64,000 bases of DNA from Adiantum capillus-veneris. Taxonomy: Eukaryota > Streptophyta > Polypodiopsida > Polypodiales > Pteridaceae. The notes under the pieces are model-generated. The model had not been told where the DNA came from and did no database searches. It was given only the letters and a program-made list of their open reading frames with translations. The DNA is taken from the NCBI GenBank assembly GCA_014529385.2, contig CM043971.1, positions 97,184,485 to 97,248,484 on the forward strand, read 5' to 3'. This document shows positions 32,342-44,544 of the stretch, piece after piece. Each line of letters starts with the position of its first letter. The stretch's first letter is position 1. The translations under genes and the position numbers were made by a program.

Positions 32342-33883
32342 CTAGCGCCTATTTTGCGCGTAAGGAAACTCCCAAGTCAAGAGGGACTGCGCTATGGCCT
32401 TTGGGTCAGTTGAGCCAATGGAAGCATGTATCCCTATCTGGGCAAGCACTTTACCACGAAAGCCAGTACCAAACGATGTGCATACAAGGGATCTACGCAC
32501 TAGGAACACTTGATGCGCAGTTTGAGCAATGGTGCTCAAACACAAAAACTTGCTCAAAGCTTTTAACGACCAAGTCATAAAATGGACTTGGGGAGTAAAT
32601 TCATTATGGATAATGGCCACATCGCCAGGGGGGAGTTGTCCTAGGTAATGCGCAAGGGAAGCTTGAGGTCCAAAGCCCGTCCGCTTGCTACCCGTCCTTG
32701 CAGCAAAATCATCAACCTCCACGACATCCTGTCATAAACTGATAAAGGTTGAGAAAAAATAAAATGAAGGATAAAATAGTAACATTAAATTTAGGATACA
32801 GTTTACCTCCTGCTCCTTGTCGTCCTCCTCCCTGTTTCCCTTTGCATCCAAGTCAATGCTCCCATGCACCACAGATACGACCTTTGGATCATCAGATGGG
32901 AGGTTGCATAATGGCATAGGCATCCTAGCACCCTCAACCTTGGCTTGCGTGGCTTGGAATTCTTCATCAGCCACATGCAATTGCTCTGCTGCCAGGACCT
33001 CCGCACATACAACTGCAATAGTGTCAGCAAAAGAGTCCCCATCTAGCAAGAGCTTGCTTTCTAGGGAATCTGGCGTATTGTCTAAGGGACATTTGGTGCT
33101 GTTGCATAGCACGCTCAAGCATTCATCCATGCGTAGGAAAAATGCTTTCTCCAAATCATGCAGGAACACATACTCCTCCCCATCCACTAACACTGAGGAG
33201 AAGCGGATGATTTCTACCTCTGGGATATCCACATCCATCAGTGGTAGTGGCACTGGAGTGTCACTAGGGCCAGCCGCAACTATGGATTTCTCAACCACTT
33301 CCTCAAGACCCCTAGGGTACTCGAGCCGGTGTGCCTTTCCTTCCGCTGCTGCAGGGTTCATGGGGATAACCTGCTGCTCCTTGGTGTCCTTGATAAAGGA
33401 CCCAACTTGAAGGTGTGGTAAGCGAAGCTCCTCCAAATCAGGTTCCTCGCTCACCAAGAAGATAAATGTTGCGAGCCGAGAAAGGTACTCCACCCCCAAC
33501 TTGCACTTCTTGAGCGCTGACACCCCTGGGGCTTGCTCGTCCAAGTAATGGCCTGCATCGGTTGCAATTTCTTGGAATCGTTGCAACCGCTTGGAGAATG
33601 GGCAACCACCTTTGTGTATATAGCACAAATGATCGCAAGGCACCCAGATCCCTACATGTGGGGGGATAGGTACATAATATTTTATGATGTGCTCCTCCAT
33701 GAACGCAAAAATCTCGGCAAATGCATCCATGTGAAGGGCAGCTGTGGCATCAAGGTCAGGGAGACGAGTAAAAAAGGTGTGGAGGTCCAACTTCCCTTTG
33801 TATGTGGTGTCCTCGAGGAAGAGGATGAAGCGTGACAAAGGGGTGGATGTGGCTGCAGATGCAGAGGCTGTGGAAGCATCCAT
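32342..33883 (-). CDS. Gene C: unknown two-exon gene, open throughout
   Basis: Exon 1 runs 33883-32807 from MDASTASASAATSTPLSRF (a start 16 codons upstream, 33931, is also open). Exon 2 runs 32728-32342. The 78-bp intron has donor GAG|GTAAAC and acceptor GACAG|GAT, and joins in phase. The product is about 487 residues with no stop, unlike its neighbours. It has a CDHLCYIHKGGCPF segment that could bind zinc, a leucine-rich middle and an acidic EEDDKEQE patch before the splice. No family is recognised, and no signal peptide or membrane segment stands out. Its position opposite the H3-like gene and next to gene D suggests a shared transposon or cluster. Confidence 0.6.
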
Positions 33884-34161
33884 GTCTAGCCTGGGGTGTA
33901 GATAGAGAGTGGAGGAGCTCAAGAGTTGCAAAAGTGAAAATAGTGAATGAGTTAGGTGGCCCCCCTTTTATAATGGACCCTTTTTTTAAAACATTAAAAA
34001 AAAGGCACTTTCACTAAAAAATGATTTCTCATCCCAATGCAAAAAATTATATTCAAAGGCATGATTTGTCGAAGCAAATCATGTTAATTACAGCGGGGAT
34101 CAGTTTGAAAATTGCAAGAGTTACAAAGTTATAAGATTGATAGCATAGTTCCATCCATCCC

Positions 34162-35091
34162 CTAGTCCTCCTCCACCTTCAATTTGTCTTCCATTCTCTT
34201 CCCAATCTGCGGACATTCATTACAATAAGCATCCAATGATCGACAAACCATGATGTATTGAAAATGTGGTGGAAGGATTCTCACCTTGTGACCTTGTAAA
34301 AAAAATTGTGCTTGTTGAAGGGCCTCAAAACCCATAATAACCAAATGGTCTCGAACATTACTGAGAGTCCAATGCTTGTTCACTTGGACTGCCTCCAAAG
34401 CATCGTTGGGCATCTTCATTGCAATGTCAAAGCTTGCAATAGCGCCGTCTACACTCTATAAGGGAGTCCACACTCCAAGCTTGCACATCCAACGATCATA
34501 GTGAAATCGTATGTACAAAGAGGTGCGGGATTTCAAATAGCACATTCCAATACCTGAAGCTCCAACCTTACAACGATACCGGTCCCTGTTGTGCATGCCC
34601 TCCACAAAACCCCAGTCCTCTTCTAAAAACCTTCCTAATTCCTCGTAATACGCATCTTTACATACAAGCATTGTGGTAGTCTCCACAAATCCAAACTCTT
34701 TAAAAATGTGCACAAAACAATGAATAGGCAAACACCAACTCAAGCCCACAGACCTAGAAGCTTTAGAGTATTTCAAAGAGTTTTGGACATCCATTATCAT
34801 CTTTTGCTTGAAAGATGCTACCGACCACAAATCTGGCACCGGCCACTCCATACTTAATAAGGAAGTTACTTTGATGGATTCAAGCGTTCCAAACGCTTGT
34901 GTAGAAGTAGGGACAATATAGGAGTGAGAATAGAAGAAAATCCTTCTTTGAACCAGTTTGGTTGGGCAAAGATGTGGGAACATTATTGCTCCAATATCCG
35001 CATGTATAGCATTGAATGTGCCAGAGAGACTATGTAGTGGCTGCTCCTCCACGAACGTGGATGGAAATATGACTATAAATGCATGACAAAT
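34162..35091 (-). pseudogene. Gene D, second exon (one internal stop)
   Basis: After an acceptor-like TTTATAG at about 35092 the minus-strand frame starts VIFPSTFVEEQPLHSLSGT. It runs about 310 codons to a stop at 34162-34164, broken only by TAG at 34456-34458. Both sides of the TAG are in the same frame (LGVWTPL, then SVDGAIASFDIAM), so CAG-to-TAG is the simple explanation. Visible features are an aromatic-rich middle, several cysteines and a charged C-terminus. No domain is recognised. Confidence 0.5.
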
Positions 35092-35148
35092 CTTAAGTAT
35101 GAATCCATAATAACATTACACTGTAATTTCACACCTAGCTTTGTATTC

Positions 35149-35469
35149 TCAAAAGATGTACTTAGAATATGTTGGAAATCGAGGTGGTTGTTGCAAATGC
35201 ATGGTTAACATTGAGAAAACATGTTGCACAATGGCTACGGTCCCCTTGTCTTTGCGGTTCTTGAAGCCAAGGAGATTTCCTTTCCAATAAAGATCCAAGT
35301 TTGCACGATTCCGCACACGGTGAGGGCCAATAGCAGATGGTTGCATGTATACCCAAGCACCTTTGGTGAACTCTTGTGGCACCCACTCATCATCTACACC
35401 TCTAGTGTTGTGGCATGCAAGTGTTGTGACCTCATCCTTTGGCCACCTTTGCGAAGTAGAGTTGGCCAT
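35149..35469 (-). CDS. Gene D, first exon
   Basis: ATG 35467-35469 (MANSTSQRWPKDEV) opens a frame with EFTKGAWVYMQPSAIGPHRVRNRANLDLYWKGN. It is probably spliced to the exon starting at 35091, but the exact donor is unclear. The same start region is weakly matched at 20037-20340. Function is unknown. Confidence 0.45.
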   Translation of the reverse strand: MANSTSQRWPKDEVTTLACHNTRGVDDEWVPQEFTKGAWVYMQPSAIGPHRVRNRANLDLYWKGNLLGFKNRKDKGTVAIVQHVFSMLTMHLQQPPRFPTYSKYIF

Positions 35470-35534
35470 GGTTGAGAAAAGAAAACTAGGAGGAGGAGAA
35501 GGACCTTGCTTGTTCCTACAATGTACAGAGGATA

Positions 35535-35660
35535 AAGTGATATGAGAAGGTGGATAACCCTTGTGGCAATGGGAGGAGAAGGTGGATAACCCTTGCTTGG
35601 TGTGGCAATGGGAGGAGAAGGTGGATAATCTTTGCTTGGTGTGGCAATGGAAGGTGGTAG
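35535..35660. repeat. 39-bp tandem repeat upstream of gene D
   Basis: About three units of GGAGAAGGTGGATAACCCTT plus GCTTGGTGTGGCAATGGGA, the first unit lacking part of the second half. It lies in the presumed 5' untranslated region of gene D. Confidence 0.75.
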
Positions 35661-35759
35661 GGGAGGAGAGAGGAGATTCCTTGCTGCAGCAATGGAGATG
35701 GTGTAGAGAGAGAGAGTGTTGGAGTAGAGGATGAGTGTGATGGTTGCAACCAAGGAGGG

Positions 35760-37860
35760 GTTGGAAAAGGGGTTCTAGAGAGAGAAAATCCCTTTTTGCG
35801 TAAGAACTACTTTTGGGGGAGCTCTGGATAGCAAAAAAAGATTTTTCAAAATTTTTTTAAATTTTTTGAATTTTAGGGTTTTTGGGTGCACGTTTTGACT
35901 TTTTGAGGTCAAAAAATGTTTTTTGACCATAAAATAGTTTTAGGGAGGTTCTAAGAAGATGAAATTTGAGTTTTGAAATTTTTGAAAAATTTCAAGTTTT
36001 TGGGATTTTTTCAAACCGGATCAAAAAGGAGGGAAGTTGGAGGTTCCATATGCCCCCCCCCCCCCCCCACCCCACCTTCTCACTAGGTAAGAGCCCATTT
36101 AAGAAGTGTAAGACTACTTTGTCCCCTTACATTTTTGAGGGCATAGAGTGTGTCCACCACCCTCTTCTCATTGGCTAGCCTCTAATTAACCTTAATCCCA
36201 AAGGGCCCCTAGAGGGTTCATATTTTTCCTAATGATCTAGGGCCGTAGATCTAGACTCAATCCAAGGGCTTATGATACCCCCTTTGACTATGGGCGAAGG
36301 TACATCCTTGCCATCCATTTTGAATTTTTTCCTCACCATCCAATGGCTCAATTGGAACTCAAGGACCCTTTCCTTTCTCTAATGACTGCACCTCCTCTAT
36401 CTGGGGATGGATTGCGATCAATGGGAAAATTATACCAAAGAGAGAATAAGTTCTATCCAACGGATCATGATGTGTGGTTATTTGGGTACTCTGATTAGTG
36501 GAACATGGTCATGGATGCCGCAATGACTGACTTGCATTTGTAAAGGTGTAGGTTCATCCATTGTCATGAGGTGGCTCCCCTATCAACCGATGTATCTATG
36601 ACGCTTTTGAAGCTGTCATGGATCATCATGAGCATGGTAGGAATCTGTAAATTTTTGGTTATGCTAATATAATCTACTCAACACTATGGGTTTGGAAAAA
36701 ACAATTCTTAGAATTACTTTCTTCTTTAATGCATGTAATTTGAAAAAAAATCTTTTTCATTAAAACATGCACCAATCAATAAGTGTATTGATTGATATAC
36801 ACTACTATTATTAAAAAAATCATGAATTTGAGTATTCTAAATAATTACCATAATTTTTGTATTATTCTCATTATTTAAAACGTTTTATGAATGCAACTTG
36901 CCACAAGAAGGACAAGGACTCACTTTGTTAAGATGTTGACTCTTACCAAACTGAAGCCTTTGCATGGTGTTGAGCATGCTTCAGGTGGGTGGGAGTTGTT
37001 CAATTGTATGGTGGTAGCCAATGCCTACGTAGCATCACTGACCTATGTCTTCGGATCTAATAAAACAAGGTGAGACTTCACGATGGCTTTCCAAAAGGAA
37101 ATCAAGATAAGAGGTAAATACACACAAAATATATAAATTAGTAATTGTATTTTGGCTTTATGAAAAACACAATCAAGTAATGAACAAGCATGGTTCAAAA
37201 AGAGAAAGAAAAACAAAATGTGGCTAAATCAAAAATAGTTTAAAACAAGAGAAATCAAGAATGTGAGGTTGCGAAATGAAATTGTGAAATTAAAAAAAAG
37301 ATTATCAATAAATATATGTGTGTGTGTGTATGTATCTATAGAATTTATTAGAATTATGCAAGGTTAATGCAAGAGAAGTCAAGACATGTCACATGTGAAA
37401 TGAAAGGTGAACTTAAAAGGTCCATTGATTATTTTAGAACTTAAGATAAGTCTCCATCATCACACTTAAAATAACATTTAAGATAAGTCTCCATTGTGGC
37501 ACCAGAAACATTGAAAGTATGCCTAACCCAACTCAACACTAAGGCTTCTTTTAGAAAGCCAAAATATTTTGCGCTCGTCTATTATGGGGATGTGTGGGGG
37601 TGGGGTGGTAGTCCTTCATACGTAGTGAATCCCTTATACAAGTTGGGTCTTTGGATTTTGTTTTTTCTTTTCTAAAGATGTATTTTTTTGTCCTTCTATA
37701 CAAGGGTGCTGCTTTGTAAAGCCGAACTCGTACGCTGGATGCGCCCATGGCATGATCTGCGCATAGACTTGATATAATTTTTTGTTAAAATTACTATAAC
37801 TAACTCAGTAATAGTGAGTATTTCTATATAAACAAGAAAGGTGTTGGCTCTTACCACATT
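35760..37860. other. AT-rich spacer after the four-gene cluster
   Basis: The first part (35800-36020) has homopolymer A/T runs with GTCAAAAAATG/TTTTTTGACC words, and a C-run at about 36053. The rest has no convincing frame. A short open frame at 36891-37073 is not recognised. I could not find inverted copies of the left flank near 20-21 kb, so no transposon end is assigned. Confidence 0.4.
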
Positions 37861-38014
37861 ATATGCAATTTTTTTTGGACCTAGTAGGTGACCCGCACAC
37901 TGCTGTCGCACAAAAAAACATTGCCTTTATCCTTATGAAACTAGCTTCTATTTCATGGCACAAAAAGATCAGCAAAATTGAGAGGACTTGCGATTGTTCT
38001 TCCAATGACACTTT

Positions 38015-38045
38015 GTCTGTGTGTGTGTGTGTGTCTGTGCGCGCG
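38015..38045. repeat. (GT)n and (GC)n dinucleotide tract
   Basis: A GTGTGTGTGTGTGT run passes into GCGCGCGC and ACACAC. It is the first of a series of microsatellites up to 39.5 kb. Confidence 0.8.
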
Positions 38046-38132
38046 CGCACACACACTCAAATCATCAAAGACTTGTAGCATAGATCTTGAGACCTCGTGC
38101 TATTGTTCTTAATACTCTTTTTCAATCCCTCA

Positions 38133-38139
<7 letters not shown>

Positions 38140-38217
<78 letters not shown>

Positions 38218-38250
38218 CACACACACACAAACACACACCCACACATACAC
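38140..38250. repeat. (CT)n then (CA)n microsatellite
   Basis: A 75-bp CT tract (38140-38214) passes directly into an imperfect CA tract to about 38250. Confidence 0.95.
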
Positions 38251-38285
38251 ACAAAATACGCACACACCTTACTCATGCTAGTGGG

Positions 38286-38287
<2 letters not shown>

Positions 38288-38358
<71 letters not shown>
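38288..38358. repeat. (CT)n microsatellite, 71 bp
   Basis: An uninterrupted CT tract less than 40 bases after the preceding CT/CA block. Confidence 0.95.
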
Positions 38359-38359
<1 letters not shown>

Positions 38360-38760
38360 AGCAAGCAGTGTTAACTTGTAGCACGGTGGAGCGAATAGGG
38401 GGGGGCCCATAGGCCCTTTAAAGGAATCATTACCAGACCCTTTTCTTGCTTGACGAGGGGCCCATATGATTTTGATTTTCTTAATGTGAATCAAAAATGC
38501 ATAACGACATCGAGTCTGGTGACTCCCATCTGTTTTCTTAGAGGGTACTCCAACCACCCTTCACATTCTTGATACTCCTTTCGAATTGGCTGCTTCAGGA
38601 AGAAGCCCAATTGGCATGCACTTCTCTGCATGCGCCAAAGCAACCTGTTATGACTCCAACTTGTGGGAGTCATAACAGGTTAAGTGATGAAGGTCCCTCC
38701 AAGTTATATGGACTTTATAGGCCTTATGAGGAGTCCTCACTAAGCTATTCCATAAGGGAG

Positions 38761-38791
<31 letters not shown>

Positions 38792-38836
38792 CTTCTTCTT
38801 CTCTCTCTCTCTCTCTCTCGTCTCCCCCCCCCCCCC
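38761..38836. repeat. (CTT)n, (CT)n and poly-C compound microsatellite
   Basis: CTT repeats (38762-38802) pass into CT repeats (to about 38819) and then a run of 13 C at about 38824-38836. Confidence 0.95.
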
Positions 38837-39385
38837 AAATGAGGTGCTACAAGTTGATGTAGCTACAACCAAAGCATGCCAAAAAACATTTTCCATAGAC
38901 AAAGAAACTTAGGGCTCACTTAAAACTCTTCGAGTTTGTAGGTCATAATTTGAAGTATGCCAATATTTACTCTAAATCTTGTAAAATGTCATCGGCTTTC
39001 TTCAAGGTAGACTTGGAATCTAGCCACGATTTTGCAGACACTAGCCACAACTCTCTCTCTTTGTCTAATAGGAACCGCAAAATTTGGTGTCCACAACTCC
39101 CTCCCTCCCTCCCTCTCTCTCTCTCTCTCTCTCACACAACGAGGAAGTCAGGCTGGATGGGAAGCTAGCACGTGGAACACAGCAGGTGGGGGTGAATTGT
39201 GCTAGGATTCAAGGTGTGCTAATATGAGAACATCGATCAAATGCACCAAACTTCCTCAGGTAGGCAACATGATCACTGGCAACATCCATTTTTGCAGCCT
39301 CCTCTAATGGATGATGCATGGAGGAATCTGTTGGCCTTGAATTTTTTAGTCTCTTTAATAAATCTACCTTTGTACCGAGATTTTG

Positions 39386-39386
<1 letters not shown>

Positions 39387-39444
<58 letters not shown>

Positions 39445-39457
39445 CCCCCCCCCCCCA
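39387..39457. repeat. (CT)n plus poly-C tract upstream of LINE-A
   Basis: A CT tract of about 55 bp is followed by a run of about 16 C. It lies 230 bases before the LINE-A ORF1 start. Confidence 0.95.
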
Positions 39458-39685
39458 ACAAAAAATGCAGTCGTTTTTTGACCTGGTAGACAACAATTCA
39501 CTCTTTTGATCATAATTTCTTCATACGAACTTTGATTTGGGTGATCTATAGCCTCAAGAGCACAAAGCCCTCTATGCATTGATGTAAAGATATAAATTTT
39601 CAGAGTTATGGAAAGCATTTTGTAGAAACATTTCTGAACTGAACAGGTTCAGGGAAATTGACTCTCATCTCTTATTATACATACA

Positions 39686-40600
39686 ATGTCTACCGACACT
39701 CGCAAGGGTTCTTCTTCTTCAACAAGGTCCACACCCATTGTGAAAAATGATCCATAATCTCCCAAGTGTGAAGATAGCAACAAAGCCACCCAACCAACGA
39801 CATCAAAAACCATGATCATGGCATACTTGGTGTCATTCCAAGAGACCGTAAACAAACAGGGACAAGACTTACAAGTAGTTGCAATGGAGAATGGCACACT
39901 AAGGGTACTTGTGGTTGAGAATGATAATCTCAAGAGGACACTTGAGATGCAAACAACAATTTTCATGCAACTTGAAGAGGAAGTCAAGGAATGTAAACGC
40001 TCTTTTGTGGACTTGAATGCTTTGTGGGAGTGGATGAGCAAAGTAGAGCATGACCATGTATTGAAACAGGAGAAATTTGACACCATGAGCTGGGATGTAT
40101 GTGACATGAAAAATGTATGCACAAACAAGTCTTGTGTTGATATATGTGGTAGCAATATGGTTTCTAATTCCTCACTCATGCAAGTTATGGTTCAAACAAA
40201 GAATGTTGAGAATGTGGATGTGGAGGAGTTGAAGGAACGGGAGTGACATTCCAAGAACATTGTTATTCGTGGAATTCTTGACAAAGAGAAGTTTGAGACA
40301 CCTCCTTCTCTTGCCATTGTTATCGACGAAGATTTCTTCAAAACCCACTTTGGCATGTCCAGAGTTATGGTCTATGGAGCACATAGAGTAGGGAAGCAAG
40401 TAGGGAACCAAGTGAAAGATTATCCTTGATAATAGCTGGATCTATTTGAGGGATATAAAATGTTTTGTATGTGAAGATCATACTATTAAGCAAAACAATA
40501 TGCATCGCAAGGCATATGAGAAAAACAATAAGAAAAACAAGGAGATCTTTCACAAAGAAAATGTGTACAAGGAGGAGACAAGTCCCTCGAGCAAATAGGA
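39686..40600 (+). pseudogene. LINE-A ORF1
   Basis: ATG 39686 (MSTDTRKGSSSSTRSTP) opens the frame, stopped by TAA at about 39758, then open from 39812 to TGA 40244-40246. A long helical, heptad-like region (NGTLRVLVVENDNLKRTLEMQ) precedes HSKNIVIRGIL and AHRVGKQ. The latter resemble the RRM-like RNA-binding block of L1-type ORF1 (as in Transposase_22 proteins). It would bind element RNA. At least two stops and a frameshift make it a pseudogene. Confidence 0.75.
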
Positions 40601-40609
40601 ATGCGTAAC

Positions 40610-41690
40610 CTATGAGACCGAGTTACAATTGAAACTATGCTTTTGGAATTGTAATGGATACCCATGGAATGTGGGGGTTGGCATTGATGAACTAACAAGA
40701 AAAGCCGATGTTGTACTTCTTGTTGGAACTTGGGAGCATGATACATAAAGGATTAACATCTTGAAGTATTACAATCTATATTCATTGATGTGGTTAAAGA
40801 ATCTCAAGCAGCAAAGAGGACAAGGAGGGGTAGCATGTATGGTTAAGAAAGGATTGGAAGATTTTGTATCAATTGTGAACGATGACAAGTACAAACGTTA
40901 TGTATGGCTGAAAATTATGACACCAAAAAGAGCACCCATTTTTGTAGCGGGTTGCTACATTCCTCATTATGATTCCTCCTATTTTGCTTGCATGGATAGA
41001 GATCCACCATTTTTTGATTTAGAGATGACATTGCTTGTTTCAAAGGTGAAGGTGATGTTAATGTATTTGGGTATATGAATGCTTGCACAAAAACATTGCA
41101 ACGTGATACTCAACAATTTGATATGCTATACATTTCAAGGGAGTTAGAGCAAGCTCACTTGTATGATCGTACTTCAATGGATGAGAAAGAGCCGGATCAC
41201 TATGGAAAGTTACTTCTACACAAGTATAATAGCACGAGTATGCTCATTGCCAATGGCGTATCTTTGTGGAGTGGAACCAATGGATCTACATGTAGGAGAC
41301 ATCATATGGGGATAGTGTGATTGACTATATGCTACTCTCTAAAGCCATCATGTATTGCATAAAGAGTTTTATGGCCAATGCACCTTGGAATCTGACCATC
41401 GCACCTTATGTATTGACCTTTCAATGGTGAAGCAACTAGGCATGGTAATCTCAGCCAAAGGAAAGAGAAATTATCACTATGTATGGATTTCAAATGTGCA
41501 CCAATGTACATTGAAATGGTTGAACAAAAGTTATGGATGACAAAGCTTCAATATGATGCACCATTGGAAACTCAATGGGAAGCTTTCAAAAAAGTTATTT
41601 GTTGTTGTGCCGAAGAATGCTTTGCCATAAAGCATCTCCATGGTATCAACAAAGATAGATTATGCAAAAGGTGGTTTGATAAAGAATGTT
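40610..41690 (+). pseudogene. LINE-A ORF2, endonuclease
   Basis: The frame begins LQLKLCFWNCNGYPWNVGVGIDEL (the N-terminal strand with the catalytic Asn) and LVGTWEHD. It continues with QRGQGGVACMVKKGL, VAGCYIPHYDS, NGVSLWSGTN and DSVIDYML. The GDMNAR motif seen in LINE-B is lost here around a frameshift near 41060. The domain nicks target DNA in active elements. Several stops break it. Confidence 0.78.
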
Positions 41691-43402
41691 AAGATGCTCG
41701 AAAGTCCTTGATCAAGCTTGATGCAGCTACGAACAAAGACAACTATCAAAGTCATTTGCATATATGCAAGGCATTGATTCAAAATAAGATAAGAAGACGA
41801 AAAGTAAAGAAACAATTTTTTCAAGTCCAAGAAAAGGCACATGCATGTGGAAGATCTTGGAGAAACTTGAGGGGCAAGCGGGTTGATAATTTTGGTAGCT
41901 TGACTCTTGTAGATATGTACACAAATTGTAGGCAATTATATGAGCAAGCAAATGCTGAAAAAATGTCATTTTATGGTTCACTCCCATGTATGCCCTATTT
42001 TTTTACTATTGAGGATGTATGCGGTGGGCTTGAAAAGTTGGCCACTCGCAAAGCGGGGGATCTTCAAGGTATCAAGACGGAGATGATCAAATGGATGGGA
42101 GATTTTACGCATGAGTGGATGTATGATATGTTCAACCTTGCCCTTCAATATGGTATGCCTTATGATTGGAGTACTAATTGGGTTAAGCCTTTGTGTAAAG
42201 GTAAGGATGTAAAGAATGTAAACAACTATCGGACTATAATGATTGGGTCTCTTATAGCAAAGTTATCTGGGTGCATAATGGAGATGAAATTGTGTGATTG
42301 GGCTAAAGAGAATGACAAGCGTGCAAAGGGACAAGCGGGTTTTTGTCGATGCCATAGCACCATTGATCATCTTTTCATTCTTCGTGTTCTCATGGAGAAA
42401 ATTTGGTTGAAAGACAAGCGATTGTATTGTTGTTTTGTGGTCTTTAATTAACCTTTGATATGATTCCACGTAAAAATTTGTGGAGAAGCATGGAAGAACT
42501 CCAAGTGCCAAGTGAGTTTATGCTTGCAGTTTCTCGAATCTATGAGAAGGTGATTTGTCAATTCCGCATGGAACGAGAAATTTCAAAAAAAATTATAAGC
42601 ACTATTGGGGTTAAACAAGGATGTCTGTTGTCACCAACTCTCTTTGGTCTATGCATCAATCAATTGGAAAAAAATGGTATTTGACTTTATGCAAGAAGAA
42701 GGCAGTGAAGAGGTCATTATTTGCAATGCGGTAGTCATACTTTTGCTGTATGCGGATAGTGTAGTGCTTCTAGCACACACTTTAGAAGATGCAAAAAAAC
42801 TTATGGTTGTCCTTGAGAACTTTTGCTTGCATAGTGGGCTGATTGTGAATGAATCCAGAACAAAGGTTTTGCTTGTGAAAACCAACCATAAGGAGAAGCC
42901 ATGCATTGTGTACAACAACGAGACACTTGAAGTTGTTGAGAGATTTAAGTACCTTGGCCTTGAGGTTCCGTCCAATCACAAGTGGCATGAATGTGCTATG
43001 CATCATTTGAAAGTGAGAAAGAGTGCATATTATGCATTTGAGACCATGTGTAATGCGGAAAACCTCAAGTGTTGGGTTCTCAAGAAGTATCTTTCTGATG
43101 CATTGGTGACACCGGTTCTTCTTTATGGAGTTGATGTGTGGGACGGGAGCATCTCAAAATCTACTTGGAAAGAGTTTGAGAATTTTCAAAAGTGTTTTCT
43201 TACAAAATTTCTCCAAGTTAAGACACAAACACCATATATGCTCCTACTTATTGAGTCGGGATCTCTTCCAATTGAGGTTATGGGCATGGAAAGGGTTGTG
43301 GAGTACATGATAAAGATATGTCAAAACCCCTCACATCGACTTCCTACAATTGCATGGGAAGCAAGCAGAAAGTTCAAAAGACGCATAAAAGCAAGATCTT
43401 AA
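41691..43402 (+). pseudogene. LINE-A ORF2, reverse transcriptase
   Basis: The RT is spread over several frames. It has LATRKAGDLQGIKTEMIKW, WSTNWVKPLCKG, NNYRTIMIGSLIAKL and GQAGFCRCHSTIDHL. Then come FDMIPRKNLW, GVKQGCLLSPTLFGL, the catalytic box as YADSVVLLAH, and HSGLIVNESRTKVL with YLGLEVPSNH. The canonical box is FADD/YADD; here the second aspartate is serine. After the box the frame 42605-43402 is open to the stop at 43400. Polymerase activity is lost unless the serine is a recent change. Confidence 0.85.
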
Positions 43403-43546
43403 GCACGGGATGGATGCAAGACATAAAGAAGTGGTTTGGGAGATGGGATGCATTACACTTGCTTCATGATGCATTACACTTGCTACATGATGCTTCAATT
43501 GACTCCCAAGTGAATGAAGCTTTTCTACAATGCCAATGTATTACGG

Positions 43547-44516
43547 TGTGAGAGGGATGGAAACACACAGAACACCTCTATAACGACCCAACACACACTC
43601 TTGGGAAGATACACACACACACACTATGGGGCACCACTCGGCTTACACAACCCACCTGGCCGAGACAGGGAACACACCTATGGAGTGAGAGGAGAGAGAC
43701 TACCCATTTACCCACTCCACACAGAGACACACACACACACACCCAAAAAACTCAGCTCAAAAGAGGATAATTTTTTATATTTAGATACAGTTTAGCTTGG
43801 GCCAGCACCAATGGGGCAAATAGCTCACACAATATGGGTAAAATATGCCAGATACAATCACAAATTGGAGCAGAAGCTTTCCTCCTCTCTTCTCCACATT
43901 TTTTCTAGTCTTTTCTATGTTTTTTCAGTTCCCACACTTAGCTTTTTTACTTGGGCACCCTTGGCCTTTTAGATGACCTCAAACGGACCCCGAACAAGCC
44001 AAAAGCTGACCTCTCAGTGCATAGTTGTCACCCTACTGCATCCATCCGCACACCTGGCACTCAACTTTTTCCAATAATGCATCTTGCCACCACGTGAAGT
44101 GGCCCCAAAATATGGTCCTCATGATGACCTTTTTGCATAATTATCACAAGAAAACACCCACGTTGTGTCTGTACTTATCCACGTTGTGTCTGTACTTATC
44201 CACGTGCAAGTATTGACCCCATTCGACCTCCTGACGCCACTATATGCCATCTGACGCACCTGCTTACCTCATGTCGTCGGCCCGTGGATAGCTTCCTCGA
44301 GAAGTTTTACGCGCTACCAAATTTTCATTATTATAGAAAAAACACACTAGTACTAGTGATAGTGAAAATCGATGCACTATGTACACCATGTCCTACCTGT
44401 ACGCATGTGGGCTCCACGTAACCACCTGGATCTGGAAAATGGGAAATTCTTTATTTGATGCACCATGCATGGCTATGTACATATGCGCAATCACTTGCTC
44501 CAAAAAACTCCTAACA
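43547..44516 (-). repeat. Gypsy-2 3' LTR
   Basis: About 970 bp; the outer edge starts TGTGAGAGGGATGG and the inner edge ends CTCCTAACA. It has a 23-bp tandem duplication near 44159-44204 (CCACGTTGTGTCTGTACTTAT) that is single in the other LTR. A minus-strand purine tract (AGGGGATGGGC) adjoins it at about 44520-44535. Confidence 0.92.
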
Positions 44517-44544
44517 TAATTTGCCCATCCCCTAGCCTGCTAGA

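Larger units (their letters stand above)
39686..43546 (+). mobile_element. LINE-A: non-LTR retrotransposon, main part, cut by Gypsy-2
   Basis: In order there are ORF1 (coiled coil, then an RRM-like block), an endonuclease, a reverse transcriptase and a C-terminal region. There are no LTRs. It is interrupted at 43547 by the Gypsy-2 3' LTR and resumes at 52089. Stops and frameshifts occur in every domain. LINE-B is a diverged relative that allows the frames to be followed. The endonuclease is of the apurinic type (GCYIPHYDS, DYML), so an L1/I-like clade is likely. Confidence 0.88.

Noticed and set aside
43514-43795. Plus-strand frame across the LINE-A/Gypsy-2 junction
   Set aside because: It starts in LINE-A and ends in the LTR, is rich in HTH/THTP from CA repeats, and has no domain.
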